Below, one piece after another: positions 26,564 to 35,476 of a stretch of DNA of 64,000 bases. This DNA comes from Paenibacillus gyeongsangnamensis. GTDB taxonomy: Bacteria; Bacillota; Bacilli; Paenibacillales; NBRC-103111. The stretch lies in the NCBI RefSeq assembly GCF_027533625.1, contig NZ_JAQAGZ010000001.1, positions 248,001 through 312,000 of the forward strand. Reading direction: 5' to 3'. A program made the position numbers and the translations under genes. How positions within the stretch are numbered: the first letter of the stretch is position 1; each line of letters opens with the position of its first letter. The notes beneath the pieces were generated by a model that was not told where the DNA came from, did not search any database, and worked only from the letters and a program-made list of their open reading frames with translations.

Positions 26564-27382
26564 ATGTCTGAACTGATTGTGAAGCCTGCACCAAGCCCTG
26601 GGCCGGACGGCACGCTCCTGACGGTGACGCCGGAGTCGGCTGGATGGGAGTACGTCGGATTTGAGGTAGTAAAGCTGGAGGAAGGCGGTCATCTGCGCCG
26701 GGAAACCGGGGAGAACGAGGTATGTCTTGTGCTGCTCTCCGGCCGGGCGGATGTGAGCACGAGGGAAGGCGCCTGGCCGGGCATCGGCCGGCGGATGAGC
26801 GTGTTCGAGAAGACGCCGCCGTATTCGGTCTATATCCCCGACGGCGACTTCTATGAAGTGAAGGCTCTTACACCGCTGGAGCTGGCCGTATGCGCGGCCC
26901 CGGGCCGCGGCAGCCACCCGGCAAGACTGATAGGGCCGGAGCAGGTGGGCGTCGAGACCCGCGGATACGGGAATCTGGAGCGGCAGATTCATAATATTTT
27001 GCCGGAACAGGAGCCTGCGGACAGCCTGCTGGTCGTCGAAGTATTCACGCCGAACGGCCATTGGTCGAGCTATCCGCCGCACAAGCATGACCGCGACGCG
27101 CTTCCGGAGGAGTCGCTGCTCGAGGAAACCTATTACTTCCGTGTGCAGCCGGAGAGGGGCTTTGCTATGCAGCGCGTCTATACGGACGACCGTTCGCTCG
27201 ACGAGACGCTGATCGTGAAGGACGGCGAAGCGGTCCTCGTCCCGCGCGGCTACCATCCGGTATCGGCGCCTCCGGGATACGACGTCTATTATCTCAACGT
27301 GATGGCAGGTCCGTCGCGCACCTGGAAGTTCCATAACGATCCCGACCATGCCTGGATCATGACTAAGCCGAAGGAAGCGTAA
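26564..27382 (+). CDS. iolB: 5-deoxy-glucuronate isomerase
   Basis: A 272-residue double-cupin protein that isomerises 5-deoxy-glucuronate to 2-deoxy-5-keto-gluconate. Diagnostic text is HNILPEQEPADSLLVVEVFT, SSYPPHKHDRDALPEESLLEE with the metal-binding His/His/Glu, and LVPRGYHPVSAPPGYDVYYL. GGAGGAGG precedes the ATG. It is the last gene of the iol operon. Confidence 0.95.
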   Translation: MSELIVKPAPSPGPDGTLLTVTPESAGWEYVGFEVVKLEEGGHLRRETGENEVCLVLLSGRADVSTREGAWPGIGRRMSVFEKTPPYSVYIPDGDFYEVKALTPLELAVCAAPGRGSHPARLIGPEQVGVETRGYGNLERQIHNILPEQEPADSLLVVEVFTPNGHWSSYPPHKHDRDALPEESLLEETYYFRVQPERGFAMQRVYTDDRSLDETLIVKDGEAVLVPRGYHPVSAPPGYDVYYLNVMAGPSRTWKFHNDPDHAWIMTKPKEA

Positions 27383-27416
27383 AGCGGTTGCAAGTTGGGC
27401 CGATCCCCTTCATAAT
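27380..27416 (+). promoter_or_regulatory. lacI-family gene promoter with overlapping operator
   Basis: TTGCAA (27388-27393), a 17-base spacer and CATAAT (27411-27416). TAAAGCGGTTGCAA (27380-27393) overlaps the -35 box and shares the AAGCGGTT core with the iolD operators, which suggests autoregulation. Confidence 0.5.
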
Positions 27417-27455
27417 GAAATAAACATATCCTTAGAGAAAAAACGGGGAAGCACA

Positions 27456-28469
27456 ATGAAAGCAACCATTTATGATATCGCCCGGGAAGCGGGGGTATCG
27501 ATAGCCACGGTCTCTCAAGTCATTAACGGCAAAGGCAAAATCAGCGAGGAACGTCGCAGCGAGATCATGCAAATCATAGAGCGGCTGAATTACCAGCCGA
27601 GCGTGATCGCCGCCGCCCTTACCGGGAAAAAAACGTATACGCTCGGCCTGCTCGTACCGGACATTTCCAATCCGTTTTTTGCCGAGATCGCCAGGGCGGT
27701 GGAGGACCAAGGGCATCAGCTCGGGTACAGCGTCATGATTTGCAGTACCGACAATAAGGATGAGCGCGTGGAGCGCTACTTGTCCCTGCTGCAGCAGAAG
27801 AGCGTGGACGGGATTATCATCGGCACGGGGATCGAGAACAAGGAAATGTTGAAGCCGCTGCTCGAACGGGATATCCCGATTGCTTTAATTGCCCGGGAAA
27901 TGCCGTCGCTCGACGTGAATACCGTTGTGGTGGACGATTTCATCGGCGGCGCCCTGGCTGCGCGGCATTTGACCGGTCTTGGCCATGCGCGGCTGGCGGT
28001 ATTGGCGGAGGAAGCAAGGGTCAGCTCCAGCCGGGAGCGGGTCAGAGGCTTCATGCAAACGCTGGAGGAGGCGGGGTTGAACCGTGAGGACGTGATCGTG
28101 CGTCACTGCGACTATGTGGTGGAGGACGGCAAACGCAAGGCGCTTGAGCTGCTAAGCACATCAGGACGCCCGACGGCGATCTTCTGCTGCAATGATCTGC
28201 TTGCCATCGGCGCGCTTCAAGCGGCCAAGGAGCTGGAGCTCCGCGTGCCCGAAGACTTGTCGGTCATCGGCTTCGACGATACGATTCTCGCTTCGGTTAC
28301 GGATCCGCCGCTGACCACGGTAGCCCAGCCGATCGGCTCGATGGGGAACAAGGTCGTCGATTTGCTGGTACAGGAGCTGAAGAAGGAAGCGGACTTCAAG
28401 CAGCGGGTCGTTCTGCGGCCGGAGCTCGTCGTGAGACGCTCTGCGGCTGAGCCGCCGTCCGGTTCATAA
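27456..28469 (+). CDS. LacI-family transcriptional regulator, probable regulator of the iol operon
   Basis: A 337-residue LacI repressor: N-terminal helix-turn-helix and hinge (TIYDIAREAGVSIATVSQVI, LNYQPSVIAAALTGKKT), then a periplasmic-binding-protein-like sensor (LGLLVPDISNPFFAEIARAV; SVIGFDDTILASVTDPPLTT). It stands 73 bases after iolB behind its own promoter. B. subtilis uses a DeoR-type IolR. From memory, Geobacillus kaustophilus uses the LacI-type IolQ with an AAGCGCTT core site, which makes this a plausible IolQ counterpart. Operator copies at iolD, at its own promoter and at the regulator gene 8869 outline its likely regulon. Confidence 0.85.
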   Translation: MKATIYDIAREAGVSIATVSQVINGKGKISEERRSEIMQIIERLNYQPSVIAAALTGKKTYTLGLLVPDISNPFFAEIARAVEDQGHQLGYSVMICSTDNKDERVERYLSLLQQKSVDGIIIGTGIENKEMLKPLLERDIPIALIAREMPSLDVNTVVVDDFIGGALAARHLTGLGHARLAVLAEEARVSSSRERVRGFMQTLEEAGLNREDVIVRHCDYVVEDGKRKALELLSTSGRPTAIFCCNDLLAIGALQAAKELELRVPEDLSVIGFDDTILASVTDPPLTTVAQPIGSMGNKVVDLLVQELKKEADFKQRVVLRPELVVRRSAAEPPSGS

Positions 28470-28546
28470 ACAACCGGCCGTTCATGATCGTAAGAGCAAT
28501 TCAAAATAGCATCTCAAAAGAGTATCTCTTAAGATCAGTGCAAACG

Positions 28547-28582
28547 GACACTTCCCGAACCGAACGGGGGTGTCTTTTTTTT
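28547..28582 (+). terminator. Rho-independent terminator after the lacI-family gene
   Basis: GACACTTCCCG / CGGGGGTGTC stem (11 pairs with two G-U) followed by eight T. Confidence 0.85.
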
Positions 28583-28583
28583 C

Positions 28584-28649
28584 GTTGAATTTATAAGTAT
28601 TCGTAACTTATATCCTTGTAAGACAAGGCCGGCGCAGCCATTTATTCTG
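28584..28649 (+). repeat. Degenerate copy of the 102-bp repeat, copy 5
   Basis: A copy shortened by about 32 bases in its centre. GTTGAATTTATAAG and CGTAACTTAT are joined directly to CCTTGTAAGACAAGG, so the 3' base of hairpin 1 and the 5' base of hairpin 2 are gone. It starts one base after the T-run of the terminator. Confidence 0.8.
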
Positions 28650-28654
28650 AACGT

Positions 28655-28706
28655 TATAGAAAGTTTAAGTTCGCTAAAGCGTTAAAGCGGACTGCAACTT
28701 TCTATA
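28655..28706 (+). repeat. Inverted repeat upstream of the rhamnogalacturonan cluster
   Basis: TATAGAAAGTT and AACTTTCTATA form a perfect 11-bp stem around a 30-base loop that contains CGCTAAAGCG and TTAAAGCGGACTGCAA. It lies in the 486-base gap 28470-28955, which otherwise holds the terminator and repeat copy 5. It could be an operator region, RNA hairpin or remnant. Confidence 0.5.
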
Positions 28707-28955
28707 CCAAGAAAAACTACCTATAAAAACGGTCTGGCTGCTTTGAAGGACTCCGATAAGGAGTTTTTCTTATTGCGTCGGCCATGCTTTTGTCTAAAAA
28801 GTCCTAATGCTGCAAAAAAGTACGTTTCATTCTGTCTGTCTTTGCAAGAATCTCCGATTGCCGGAAAGCCGACGGTTTCCTATTGTGAAGAGCAGATGTG
28901 CAAGAGGAAGCGAAAACAGCCGACCCTTACCCTAGCGATAAAGGAGAAGGAACCG

Positions 28956-31568
28956 ATGAATGACCAGACGATGAATATTCCACTTCGGTGGCTGCAGGAG
29001 AACAAGAGGGAACGACCGGCCGGCGTGACTTGGGGCGTGCCCTGGAGGGAGGGAGAGCTGAAACGGGAGGAGAACCTTGTGCTGTTTAGCGCAGCGGGAG
29101 AGCCCGTACCTGTTCAAAGCTGGACGACGGCTTATTGGCCGGACGGCAGCGTCAAATGGACGGCCCATGCCGCTTCGGTCGCCGCATCCGACCGGACGGG
29201 CGGTTATGTGCTGCGGAAGGGGGAGCCTGCATGCGGAGTGAAGCCCCTCGCCGTGAAGGAAACCGATGAGACCATTGAGGTCGATACGGGCATCCTGATC
29301 TGCCGGTTGAACCGAAGCGGAGCTTCCGTTATCCGGGACATCGAGCGTGAAGGCAAGCGGTTGTGCGGCGGGGCGATGCTCGTCGGCATCCGCGAAGCCC
29401 GCGAGACGCTTCATGGCGCGAAGATCATGCGGGAAGAAACGTTCCACAGCGAGATCGACCGGACCGAGGTGGAAACGCAAGGACCCGTGCGAACGGTGGT
29501 CAAAATGACCGGCAAGCATCGGATGCTTGAGGACGGCCGGACCTGGCTCCCTTTTACGCTGCGTTTCTATTTCTACGCCGGGCAGGACACGCTCCGAATC
29601 GTTCACAGCTTTCTGTTCGACGGAGATGCAGAGCAAGATTTCATTAAAGGTCTCGGCATGAGCTTCGACGTACTGCTCGAGGGAAAGCTGTATAATCGTC
29701 ACCTGCGGTTTGCAGGGGATTCCGGCTTCCTCAGCGAGTCGCCCCAAGGGCTGATGACGTTCCGAACGACCGGCAGGTACCAGGATTTGTACCGCGAGCA
29801 GACGGACGGGAAAAAGGTTGCCTTCGACCCTCAGGAGGATGCCCGGTTCATGGAGCTGATCGATGATCTTGCCGTATGGGACAGCTTCAAGCTGGTGCAG
29901 CATACGGCGGATTCTTACACAATTACGAAGCGGACTAAGGAAGCGTGCAGCTGGATCCGCGCGGCGTCCGGCGGCATAGCGCGGGGGCTCGCCTACGTCG
30001 GGGGAGAGAACGGAGGGCTTGCCCTCGGGGTAAGGCATTTTTGGCAAAAATCACCTTCGTCGCTGGAGATTCACGGACTTTCCCGGGACGCCTCCACGGT
30101 AACGGCTTGGTTCTGGTCGCCGGATGCTTCGGCCATGGATTTGCGCCATTACGATACCGTGACGCATTTGAAGTCATCCTACGAGGGCTTCGAGGAGCTC
30201 CGCAGCACCCCGTACGGCGTGGGCAATACGACGGAGCTGAGCCTCAGCTTCCATGGCCGGACGCCGGACAGGGAAACGCTGGAGGCGCTGGCGGAAGAGA
30301 AGGAAGACCCGGCCCTCTTGGTCTGCGAGCCGCAGCGTTACTACGACTCGCGCGCGACGGGCATCTGGAGCCTGGTCGACCGGAGCACGGAAAGCAAGGC
30401 CGCTCTCGAGGACGGCATGGACGCCGTCTTCCGGTTTTACCTGGAGGAGGTCGAGCAGCGGCGCTGGTACGGCTTCTGGGATTACGGCGACGTGATGCAC
30501 AGCTACGATCCGGTCCGGCATACGTGGCGCTACGATATCGGCGGCTGTGCCTGGCAGAACACGGAGCTGGTGCCGAACCTTTGGCTGTGGACGATGTTCC
30601 TGCGCACGGGCCGGCTGGACGTGTTCCGCTTTGCCGAAGCGATGACCCGGCATACGAGCGAAGTCGACGTCTACCATATCGGAGAGTACGCTGGACTCGG
30701 CTCCCGCCACAATGTGCTTCACTGGGGCTGCGGCTGCAAGGAGGCGCGGATCGGCATGGCCGGGCTTCACCGGATGTACTATTATTTGACCGCCGATGAG
30801 CGCATCGGAGACATCATGGACGAAGTGAAGGATGCGGACTATGCCACGGCGGGCCTGGACCCGATGCGTTCCTATTATCCCAAGGACGAATTCGTTACGC
30901 ATACCCGCAGCGGCCCGGACTGGTCGGCCTTCTGCTCCAATTGGCTGACGCGGTGGGAGCGGTACGAGGATACCTTTTACCGGGACAAAATGCTGACCGG
31001 GCTCGATTGTCTCAAAAGGATGCCGTACCGGCTGCTTACCGGTCCGGTGTTCGGCTACGATCCGGCGACCGGCATTCTGGAGCATATGGGCGATGAGAAC
31101 TGGGGTCATCATCTTATGATCTGTATGGGCGGAGCGCAGGTGTGGATGGAGATGGCGCAGCTGCTGAAGGATGCGGAATTCGCGGACATGATCGCGGAGT
31201 ACGGGGCGTTCTATAACTTGCCGAAGGAAGAGAAGGCGCGGCGGACCTCGGGGGCGATACCTGGGAAAGATTGGAATATTCCGATGCTGTCGACGGCGAT
31301 GATGGCTTATGCGGCCCGGCATGCGCAGGACAGCCAGCTGGCCCGGGAGGCCTGGAGCTATCTGCTTCAAGAGACGAACCACTGGCAAATCCGCATTCCG
31401 CTGGAGACGGAGCCCGTGGAGCGAAGCGAATATATTTGTCCGATCCGAGAGATTCCTTGGATGTCGACGAATACGGCAGCCCAGTGGTGCCTGAATACGA
31501 TGATTTGCCTGGAGCTGATCGGGGATCAGCTGCCGGAGACGAATCAAACGGAGGTGGCTGCCGGATGA
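28956..31568 (+). CDS. Exo-rhamnogalacturonan lyase-like protein (PL26/YetA-like)
   Basis: An 870-residue protein. The N-terminal beta-sandwich has ERPAGVTWGVPWREGEL and PVQSWTTAYWPDGSVKWTAH, the hallmark of the PcRGLX/YetA family. A toroid-like C-terminal half follows (YDIGGCAWQNTELVPNLWLW, GLGSRHNVLHWGCGCKEARI). Members remove unsaturated galacturonyl-rhamnose from the ends of rhamnogalacturonan I. There is no signal peptide. The ATG at 28956 has AAGGAGAAGG upstream; 71 earlier open codons lack coding character. Its stop overlaps the next ATG (ATGA). First gene of a four-gene block. Confidence 0.75.
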   Translation: MNDQTMNIPLRWLQENKRERPAGVTWGVPWREGELKREENLVLFSAAGEPVPVQSWTTAYWPDGSVKWTAHAASVAASDRTGGYVLRKGEPACGVKPLAVKETDETIEVDTGILICRLNRSGASVIRDIEREGKRLCGGAMLVGIREARETLHGAKIMREETFHSEIDRTEVETQGPVRTVVKMTGKHRMLEDGRTWLPFTLRFYFYAGQDTLRIVHSFLFDGDAEQDFIKGLGMSFDVLLEGKLYNRHLRFAGDSGFLSESPQGLMTFRTTGRYQDLYREQTDGKKVAFDPQEDARFMELIDDLAVWDSFKLVQHTADSYTITKRTKEACSWIRAASGGIARGLAYVGGENGGLALGVRHFWQKSPSSLEIHGLSRDASTVTAWFWSPDASAMDLRHYDTVTHLKSSYEGFEELRSTPYGVGNTTELSLSFHGRTPDRETLEALAEEKEDPALLVCEPQRYYDSRATGIWSLVDRSTESKAALEDGMDAVFRFYLEEVEQRRWYGFWDYGDVMHSYDPVRHTWRYDIGGCAWQNTELVPNLWLWTMFLRTGRLDVFRFAEAMTRHTSEVDVYHIGEYAGLGSRHNVLHWGCGCKEARIGMAGLHRMYYYLTADERIGDIMDEVKDADYATAGLDPMRSYYPKDEFVTHTRSGPDWSAFCSNWLTRWERYEDTFYRDKMLTGLDCLKRMPYRLLTGPVFGYDPATGILEHMGDENWGHHLMICMGGAQVWMEMAQLLKDAEFADMIAEYGAFYNLPKEEKARRTSGAIPGKDWNIPMLSTAMMAYAARHAQDSQLAREAWSYLLQETNHWQIRIPLETEPVERSEYICPIREIPWMSTNTAAQWCLNTMICLELIGDQLPETNQTEVAAG

Positions 31569-32257
31569 CGGACATGAAGCTGCTCTATGATAATCCGCTA
31601 AGCGGACCGGAATGCCTGGAGGGCTTCCGGATGGAAGGGCCCGGGGAAATGACCTTCCCTCATGGGCGACTGCGTCTTGAAAGCCGCTTGGGCCCGTCCG
31701 AGGGGCTTAAGGCGAACTTCGTGCTGTGGTGTCCAGTCGTTTTCCCGGACCGCATCGCTATCAGCTGGGAATTCCGGCCGGTGAGAGAGCCGGGGCTGGC
31801 CATGCTGTTCTTTGCGGCCTCCGGAGCCGGGGGTAAGGATCTGTTCGACCCGGCGCTTGCGCCGAGGGACGGGCAGTACGAGCAGTATCATCACGGGGAG
31901 ATGAACGCCTACCATGCGGCATATTTCCGCCGGGCGCTGAAGGAGGAGCGCGCGCTTCACGTCTGCAATCTGCGCAAAAGCTACGGGCTCCATCTCGTCG
32001 CCCAAGGAGCCGATCCGATCCCCGGCGCGGAGGATGCGGTGGAGCCGTACCGGATAAGCCTGATCAAAAATGGGGCGTCGATTCGGTTTCTCATCAACGA
32101 GCTGCCGATCTTCGATTGGACCGATGACGGCGAAGCTTACGGGCCCGTGCTGGGCGGCGGCCGGATCGGCCTTCGCCAGCTGGCGCCGATGATCGGTGAT
32201 TATGCTCATTTGCAGGTCTGCCAATTGGCGGATGAGAAGGAGGAAAGCGGGGCATGA
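31565..32257 (+). CDS. YesU-like DUF1961 protein
   Basis: A 230-residue jelly-roll protein resembling B. subtilis YesU, which lies in the rhamnogalacturonan yes cluster. Text: SWEFRPVREPGLAMLFFAAS, YEQYHHGEMNAYHAAYFRR, NLRKSYGLHLVAQGADPIPG, GGGRIGLRQLAPMIGDY. The concanavalin-like fold suggests sugar binding or hydrolysis, with no proven activity. The start overlaps the previous stop by four bases; the stop overlaps the next ATG by four bases. Confidence 0.85.
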   Translation: MTDMKLLYDNPLSGPECLEGFRMEGPGEMTFPHGRLRLESRLGPSEGLKANFVLWCPVVFPDRIAISWEFRPVREPGLAMLFFAASGAGGKDLFDPALAPRDGQYEQYHHGEMNAYHAAYFRRALKEERALHVCNLRKSYGLHLVAQGADPIPGAEDAVEPYRISLIKNGASIRFLINELPIFDWTDDGEAYGPVLGGGRIGLRQLAPMIGDYAHLQVCQLADEKEESGA

Positions 32258-32955
32258 GGCAAACGAAGCTATTCATCGCAGGCGATTCGACAGCGGCCAG
32301 CTATCCGCCGGAGCAGGCACCGATGGCGGGATGGGGACAGCTGCTCTGTACCTTGTTCGATGCGCGGCAGGTCCTGGTATGCAATGAAGCGAAGTGCGGC
32401 CGTAGTTCGAGAAGCTTCATCGCGGAGGGGTACTTTGACCGGATTCGGGAGCGGATCGGAGCGGGCGATTATTTGTTCATCCAATTCGGACATAACGATC
32501 AGAAGCCGGGCGGCGGGTTTACGGATCCTTCCGGCTCTTACCCGGAAACCCTTGCGCGTTACGCAGCAATGGCTCGCGATCAGGGAGCTGTTCCCGTGCT
32601 GCTCACTCCGGTAGAACGGAGACATTTTGACGCAGAGGGGCGGCTGCTGGAGACGCACGGAGACTATCCTGAAGCGGTTCGACGCTTGGCCCGGGAGTTG
32701 GATGTGCCTTTGATCGACCTGTGCCTCAGCAGCCGTGCGCTGTACGAGTCGCTCGGACCGGAGGCGTCGAAGGGGCTGTTCGTGTGGTTGGAGCCGGGTG
32801 AGCACCCGAATTATCCGGACGGCGTCCATGACAATACGCATTTCAATGAGCGGGGCGCGCGCGAAATCGCCCGGCTGGCGGCGGATGGGATCGCCGCCGC
32901 CGATGTGCCCCTGAAGCATGCGTTGCTTCCGGCGGGACACATTCAGACCTCTTGA
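32254..32955 (+). CDS. SGNH-type rhamnogalacturonan acetylesterase (YesT/RhgT-like)
   Basis: A 233-residue SGNH hydrolase with Ser12 in AGDSTAAS, Asn81 in IQFGHNDQKPGG, and the Asp193/His196 pair in GVHDNTHFNERGA. It removes acetyl groups from rhamnogalacturonan oligomers. There is no signal peptide, so it works on imported material. It overlaps the YesU-like gene by four bases. Confidence 0.9.
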   Translation: MRQTKLFIAGDSTAASYPPEQAPMAGWGQLLCTLFDARQVLVCNEAKCGRSSRSFIAEGYFDRIRERIGAGDYLFIQFGHNDQKPGGGFTDPSGSYPETLARYAAMARDQGAVPVLLTPVERRHFDAEGRLLETHGDYPEAVRRLARELDVPLIDLCLSSRALYESLGPEASKGLFVWLEPGEHPNYPDGVHDNTHFNERGAREIARLAADGIAAADVPLKHALLPAGHIQTS

Positions 32956-32969
32956 AGGAGATGCTGCCA

Positions 32970-34283
32970 ATGAAACCAATAGCTATACGGCTTGCTGCGC
33001 CGATCCTGTTGGCAGGGATGCTCTCCGCCTGCGGCGGTCCGGCCGCTACGGACAATCCTGCCTCCACCGCAGACCGGGAGGGGCCGGTCGAGCTCGTTTT
33101 TTATTCCATGAGCAAGGATTTGGAAGCTTCCTTCAACGATCGGTACGGAGATGCGATCCGGAAGAAATTCCCGAATTATACGATCAAATATATTCAGCGG
33201 GGCACTGGAACCGATCTGCAGGACCTGCTTAACGCCGGCCAGCGTATCGATATTCATTGGGATTCGATCGGCTCGTTCCCAAACAGCAACATTGTATACG
33301 GCCTGAGCTATGACATGACCGATTTGATCAAAAAGCACAACGTCGATCTAAGCCGCTTCGAGCCGAGCCTGATCGATGCCATGAAGCAGCTCGGCGACGG
33401 CAAGATTTACGGCCTGCCCGTATATAACGAGCGGATGGCGCTGTTTTACAATAAGGATCTGTTCGACAAGCTCGGCGTGCCTTATCCGAAGGACGGGATG
33501 ACGTGGGATGAGCTTGGAGACCTCGCCAAGAAGCTGAGCGTGGAAAAGGACGGCGTCGCGTACACGGGCTTCTCGCCTTCGATCAACCATTTGTTCCTGA
33601 CCAATCCGTATTCGCTGCCGCTGCTCGATAAGGACACCCAGAAGGCGACGATTAACAGCGACAAGTGGAAGCAGGTCATCGAAGCGCAGCTGATCCGTCC
33701 GGCCTCCAGCCCGGTTTATGCCAAGGCGATGGCCGCCTACAACGGCAAAATTCCGGACCTGCAGCAGTTCGCCAAAGACCAGACGCTGGCGATGTTCATT
33801 TCGTCGCCGGTTCTGCCTTCGGTGATGAAGAAAGAGCTGTCGCAGTTTAATTGGGATATCGTGTCGTATCCGGAAATGAGCGACCTGCGCGGAATCGGTC
33901 CCCAGTCGTATCCGGGGTATTTTGCCATCACGAAGATGGCTCGGAATAAAGACGCGGCCATGGAGGTGCTCAAGTATTTGACCTCGGATGAATATCAGCT
34001 GGAATACTCCAAAAAAGGGATCATGACCTCGCTGAAGAGCGATTCGGTGCAGAAGGCGTTAGGCTCGGAGAGCTCGTTCAAGGGGAAAAATTACGGCGCG
34101 TTCTTCTACAACAAGTTCCCGGCCATGGCTAACAAAAGCGTCCTGGAAAGCCAGGTGGCTGTGCTCGGCACGTACACCAAGAACATGAATAAAGTGGCGG
34201 CCGGCACGATGGACCTCAATACGGCGCTGCGAACGGCCGAGGAAGAGACGAACAAGCTTGTGGATGATTTTAAGAAGAAATAA
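32970..34283 (+). CDS. Sugar ABC transporter solute-binding lipoprotein (YesO-like size)
   Basis: A 437-residue lipoprotein with signal MKPIAIRLAAPILLAGMLSAC and lipobox LSAC. Family text: GLPVYNERMALFYNKDLFDKL, MTWDELGDLAKKL, VLKYLTSDEYQLEYSKKGIM. The ATG at 32970 has AAGGAG upstream; an in-frame TTG at 32952 overlaps the previous stop but leaves no room for a ribosome binding site. By context it binds rhamnogalacturonan oligosaccharides. No permease genes follow, so it must use permeases coded elsewhere. Its C-terminal end resembles the remnant at 3612-3838. Confidence 0.88.
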   Translation: MKPIAIRLAAPILLAGMLSACGGPAATDNPASTADREGPVELVFYSMSKDLEASFNDRYGDAIRKKFPNYTIKYIQRGTGTDLQDLLNAGQRIDIHWDSIGSFPNSNIVYGLSYDMTDLIKKHNVDLSRFEPSLIDAMKQLGDGKIYGLPVYNERMALFYNKDLFDKLGVPYPKDGMTWDELGDLAKKLSVEKDGVAYTGFSPSINHLFLTNPYSLPLLDKDTQKATINSDKWKQVIEAQLIRPASSPVYAKAMAAYNGKIPDLQQFAKDQTLAMFISSPVLPSVMKKELSQFNWDIVSYPEMSDLRGIGPQSYPGYFAITKMARNKDAAMEVLKYLTSDEYQLEYSKKGIMTSLKSDSVQKALGSESSFKGKNYGAFFYNKFPAMANKSVLESQVAVLGTYTKNMNKVAAGTMDLNTALRTAEEETNKLVDDFKKK

Positions 34284-34293
34284 GCAAGCTGCG

Positions 34294-34332
34294 GCAGGTT
34301 CGGCGCCCCTGGTGCCGGGCCTGCTTTTTTTT
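34294..34332 (+). terminator. Rho-independent terminator
   Basis: GCAGGTTCGGCGCC / GGTGCCGGGCCTGC stem with a three-to-four-base loop and eight T. It ends the rhamnogalacturonan block. Confidence 0.9.
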
Positions 34333-34433
34333 CTGAGATTCACGATGTTTCGGCTTGCCTGAGGGGCGGGATTTCGGTATGTTGGAAGTGGGTATTGCAG
34401 TTCTACCATGGATTAACCTAAGGAGGAGAAACG

Positions 34434-35432
34434 GTGAGTCAAGCGAGAGCATTTGAAGCGGATTACCAAGGGGAACGAGCGATATATTTGGAAGCGGGCG
34501 GCTACGAGGCGGCGGTGCTGCCGGAGATCGGGGGCAACCTGATCGCGTTCCGCGAGCCGGCCAAAGGATACCGGTTCCTGCACGAGCCGCTGCCGGATGA
34601 GATGGAAGCGTTCAAGGCGAATCCGATCATCCACGGCATTCCGGTGTTATTCCCGCCTAACCGCTATGAGGACGGCAAATTCCCATGGAACGGGCGAACC
34701 TACGAATTCCCGGTGAACGAGCCGAGTACAGGCAACCATTTGCACGGCTTCGTACATAACATTCCTTGGGAAGCCGAGAGCTTCGGTACGATGGGGGCGG
34801 AGAGCTTCGTAACGCTTCGGCTAAAGGTGGACGCAGTTCACCCGGTGTACCGGTTTCTGCCTCATGCCTTTACGATCCGGCTTACCTATTCGCTCGGCGA
34901 ATGGGGGCTGTCCCAGCGCGTGTCGGTGCGCAATGACGGGGAAGAGGCGATGCCATGCCTGCTAGCTTTCCACACGGCGGTCAATGCGCCTTTTGCTGAG
35001 AACGCTTCGGCGGCGGATTACCGGTTCCGAATGACGATCGGCAAGCGCTGGGAGCTGAACGAACGGATGCTTCCGACGGGACGCTTCCAGCCGCTGACGC
35101 CGGACGAGGAGCGGATGAAGGGTGAAGGGCTGTCGCCGTTCTTCGAGGCGATGGACAACCATTACACCGTGGAGCCGCAGGACGGTCGCAACCGCATGGA
35201 ACTCGCGGATACCCGCAACGGGGTTGTGTTGGTCTATGACGCGGGCACCGCGTACAAGATGTGGATGATCTGGAACAACAACGCTGCGGAAGGCTTCTTC
35301 TGTCCGGAGCCGCAGGTGAACCTGGTGAACGCGCCGAAGGTTGCGCTGCCCGCCGAGGAGATCGGCCTGCTGTCGCTCGCTCCGGGCGAGATCTGGGAAG
35401 CGGCAAGCCGCATGTACTGCCGGCCGTTGTAA
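34434..35432 (+). CDS. Aldose 1-epimerase family protein
   Basis: A 332-residue galactose-mutarotase-like beta-sandwich (VLPEIGGNLIAFREPAKGYR, HGIPVLFPPNRYEDGKF, GNHLHGFVHNIPWE, CPEPQVNLVNAP). By family it interconverts sugar anomers; the His in HLHGF and Glu in CPEPQ fit the general acid and base. The start is GTG with AAGGAGGAG seven bases before it. It has its own terminator, so it is probably a single-gene unit serving the nearby sugar pathways. Confidence 0.88.
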   Translation: MSQARAFEADYQGERAIYLEAGGYEAAVLPEIGGNLIAFREPAKGYRFLHEPLPDEMEAFKANPIIHGIPVLFPPNRYEDGKFPWNGRTYEFPVNEPSTGNHLHGFVHNIPWEAESFGTMGAESFVTLRLKVDAVHPVYRFLPHAFTIRLTYSLGEWGLSQRVSVRNDGEEAMPCLLAFHTAVNAPFAENASAADYRFRMTIGKRWELNERMLPTGRFQPLTPDEERMKGEGLSPFFEAMDNHYTVEPQDGRNRMELADTRNGVVLVYDAGTAYKMWMIWNNNAAEGFFCPEPQVNLVNAPKVALPAEEIGLLSLAPGEIWEAASRMYCRPL

Positions 35433-35438
35433 GATGTA

Positions 35439-35476
35439 AGTCCCGGTGCGAAGGGGTTCGCGCCGGGACTGTTTTT
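35439..35476 (+). terminator. Rho-independent terminator
   Basis: AGTCCCGGTGCGAA / TTCGCGCCGGGACT, 14 pairs with one G-U, four-base loop, then GTTTTT. Repeat copy 6 follows on the next base. Confidence 0.9.

Noticed and set aside
28743..28955. N-terminal extension of the PL26-like protein
   Set aside because: The 71 codons lack a ribosome binding site and family similarity; ATG 28956 has AAGGAGAAGG at the right distance.
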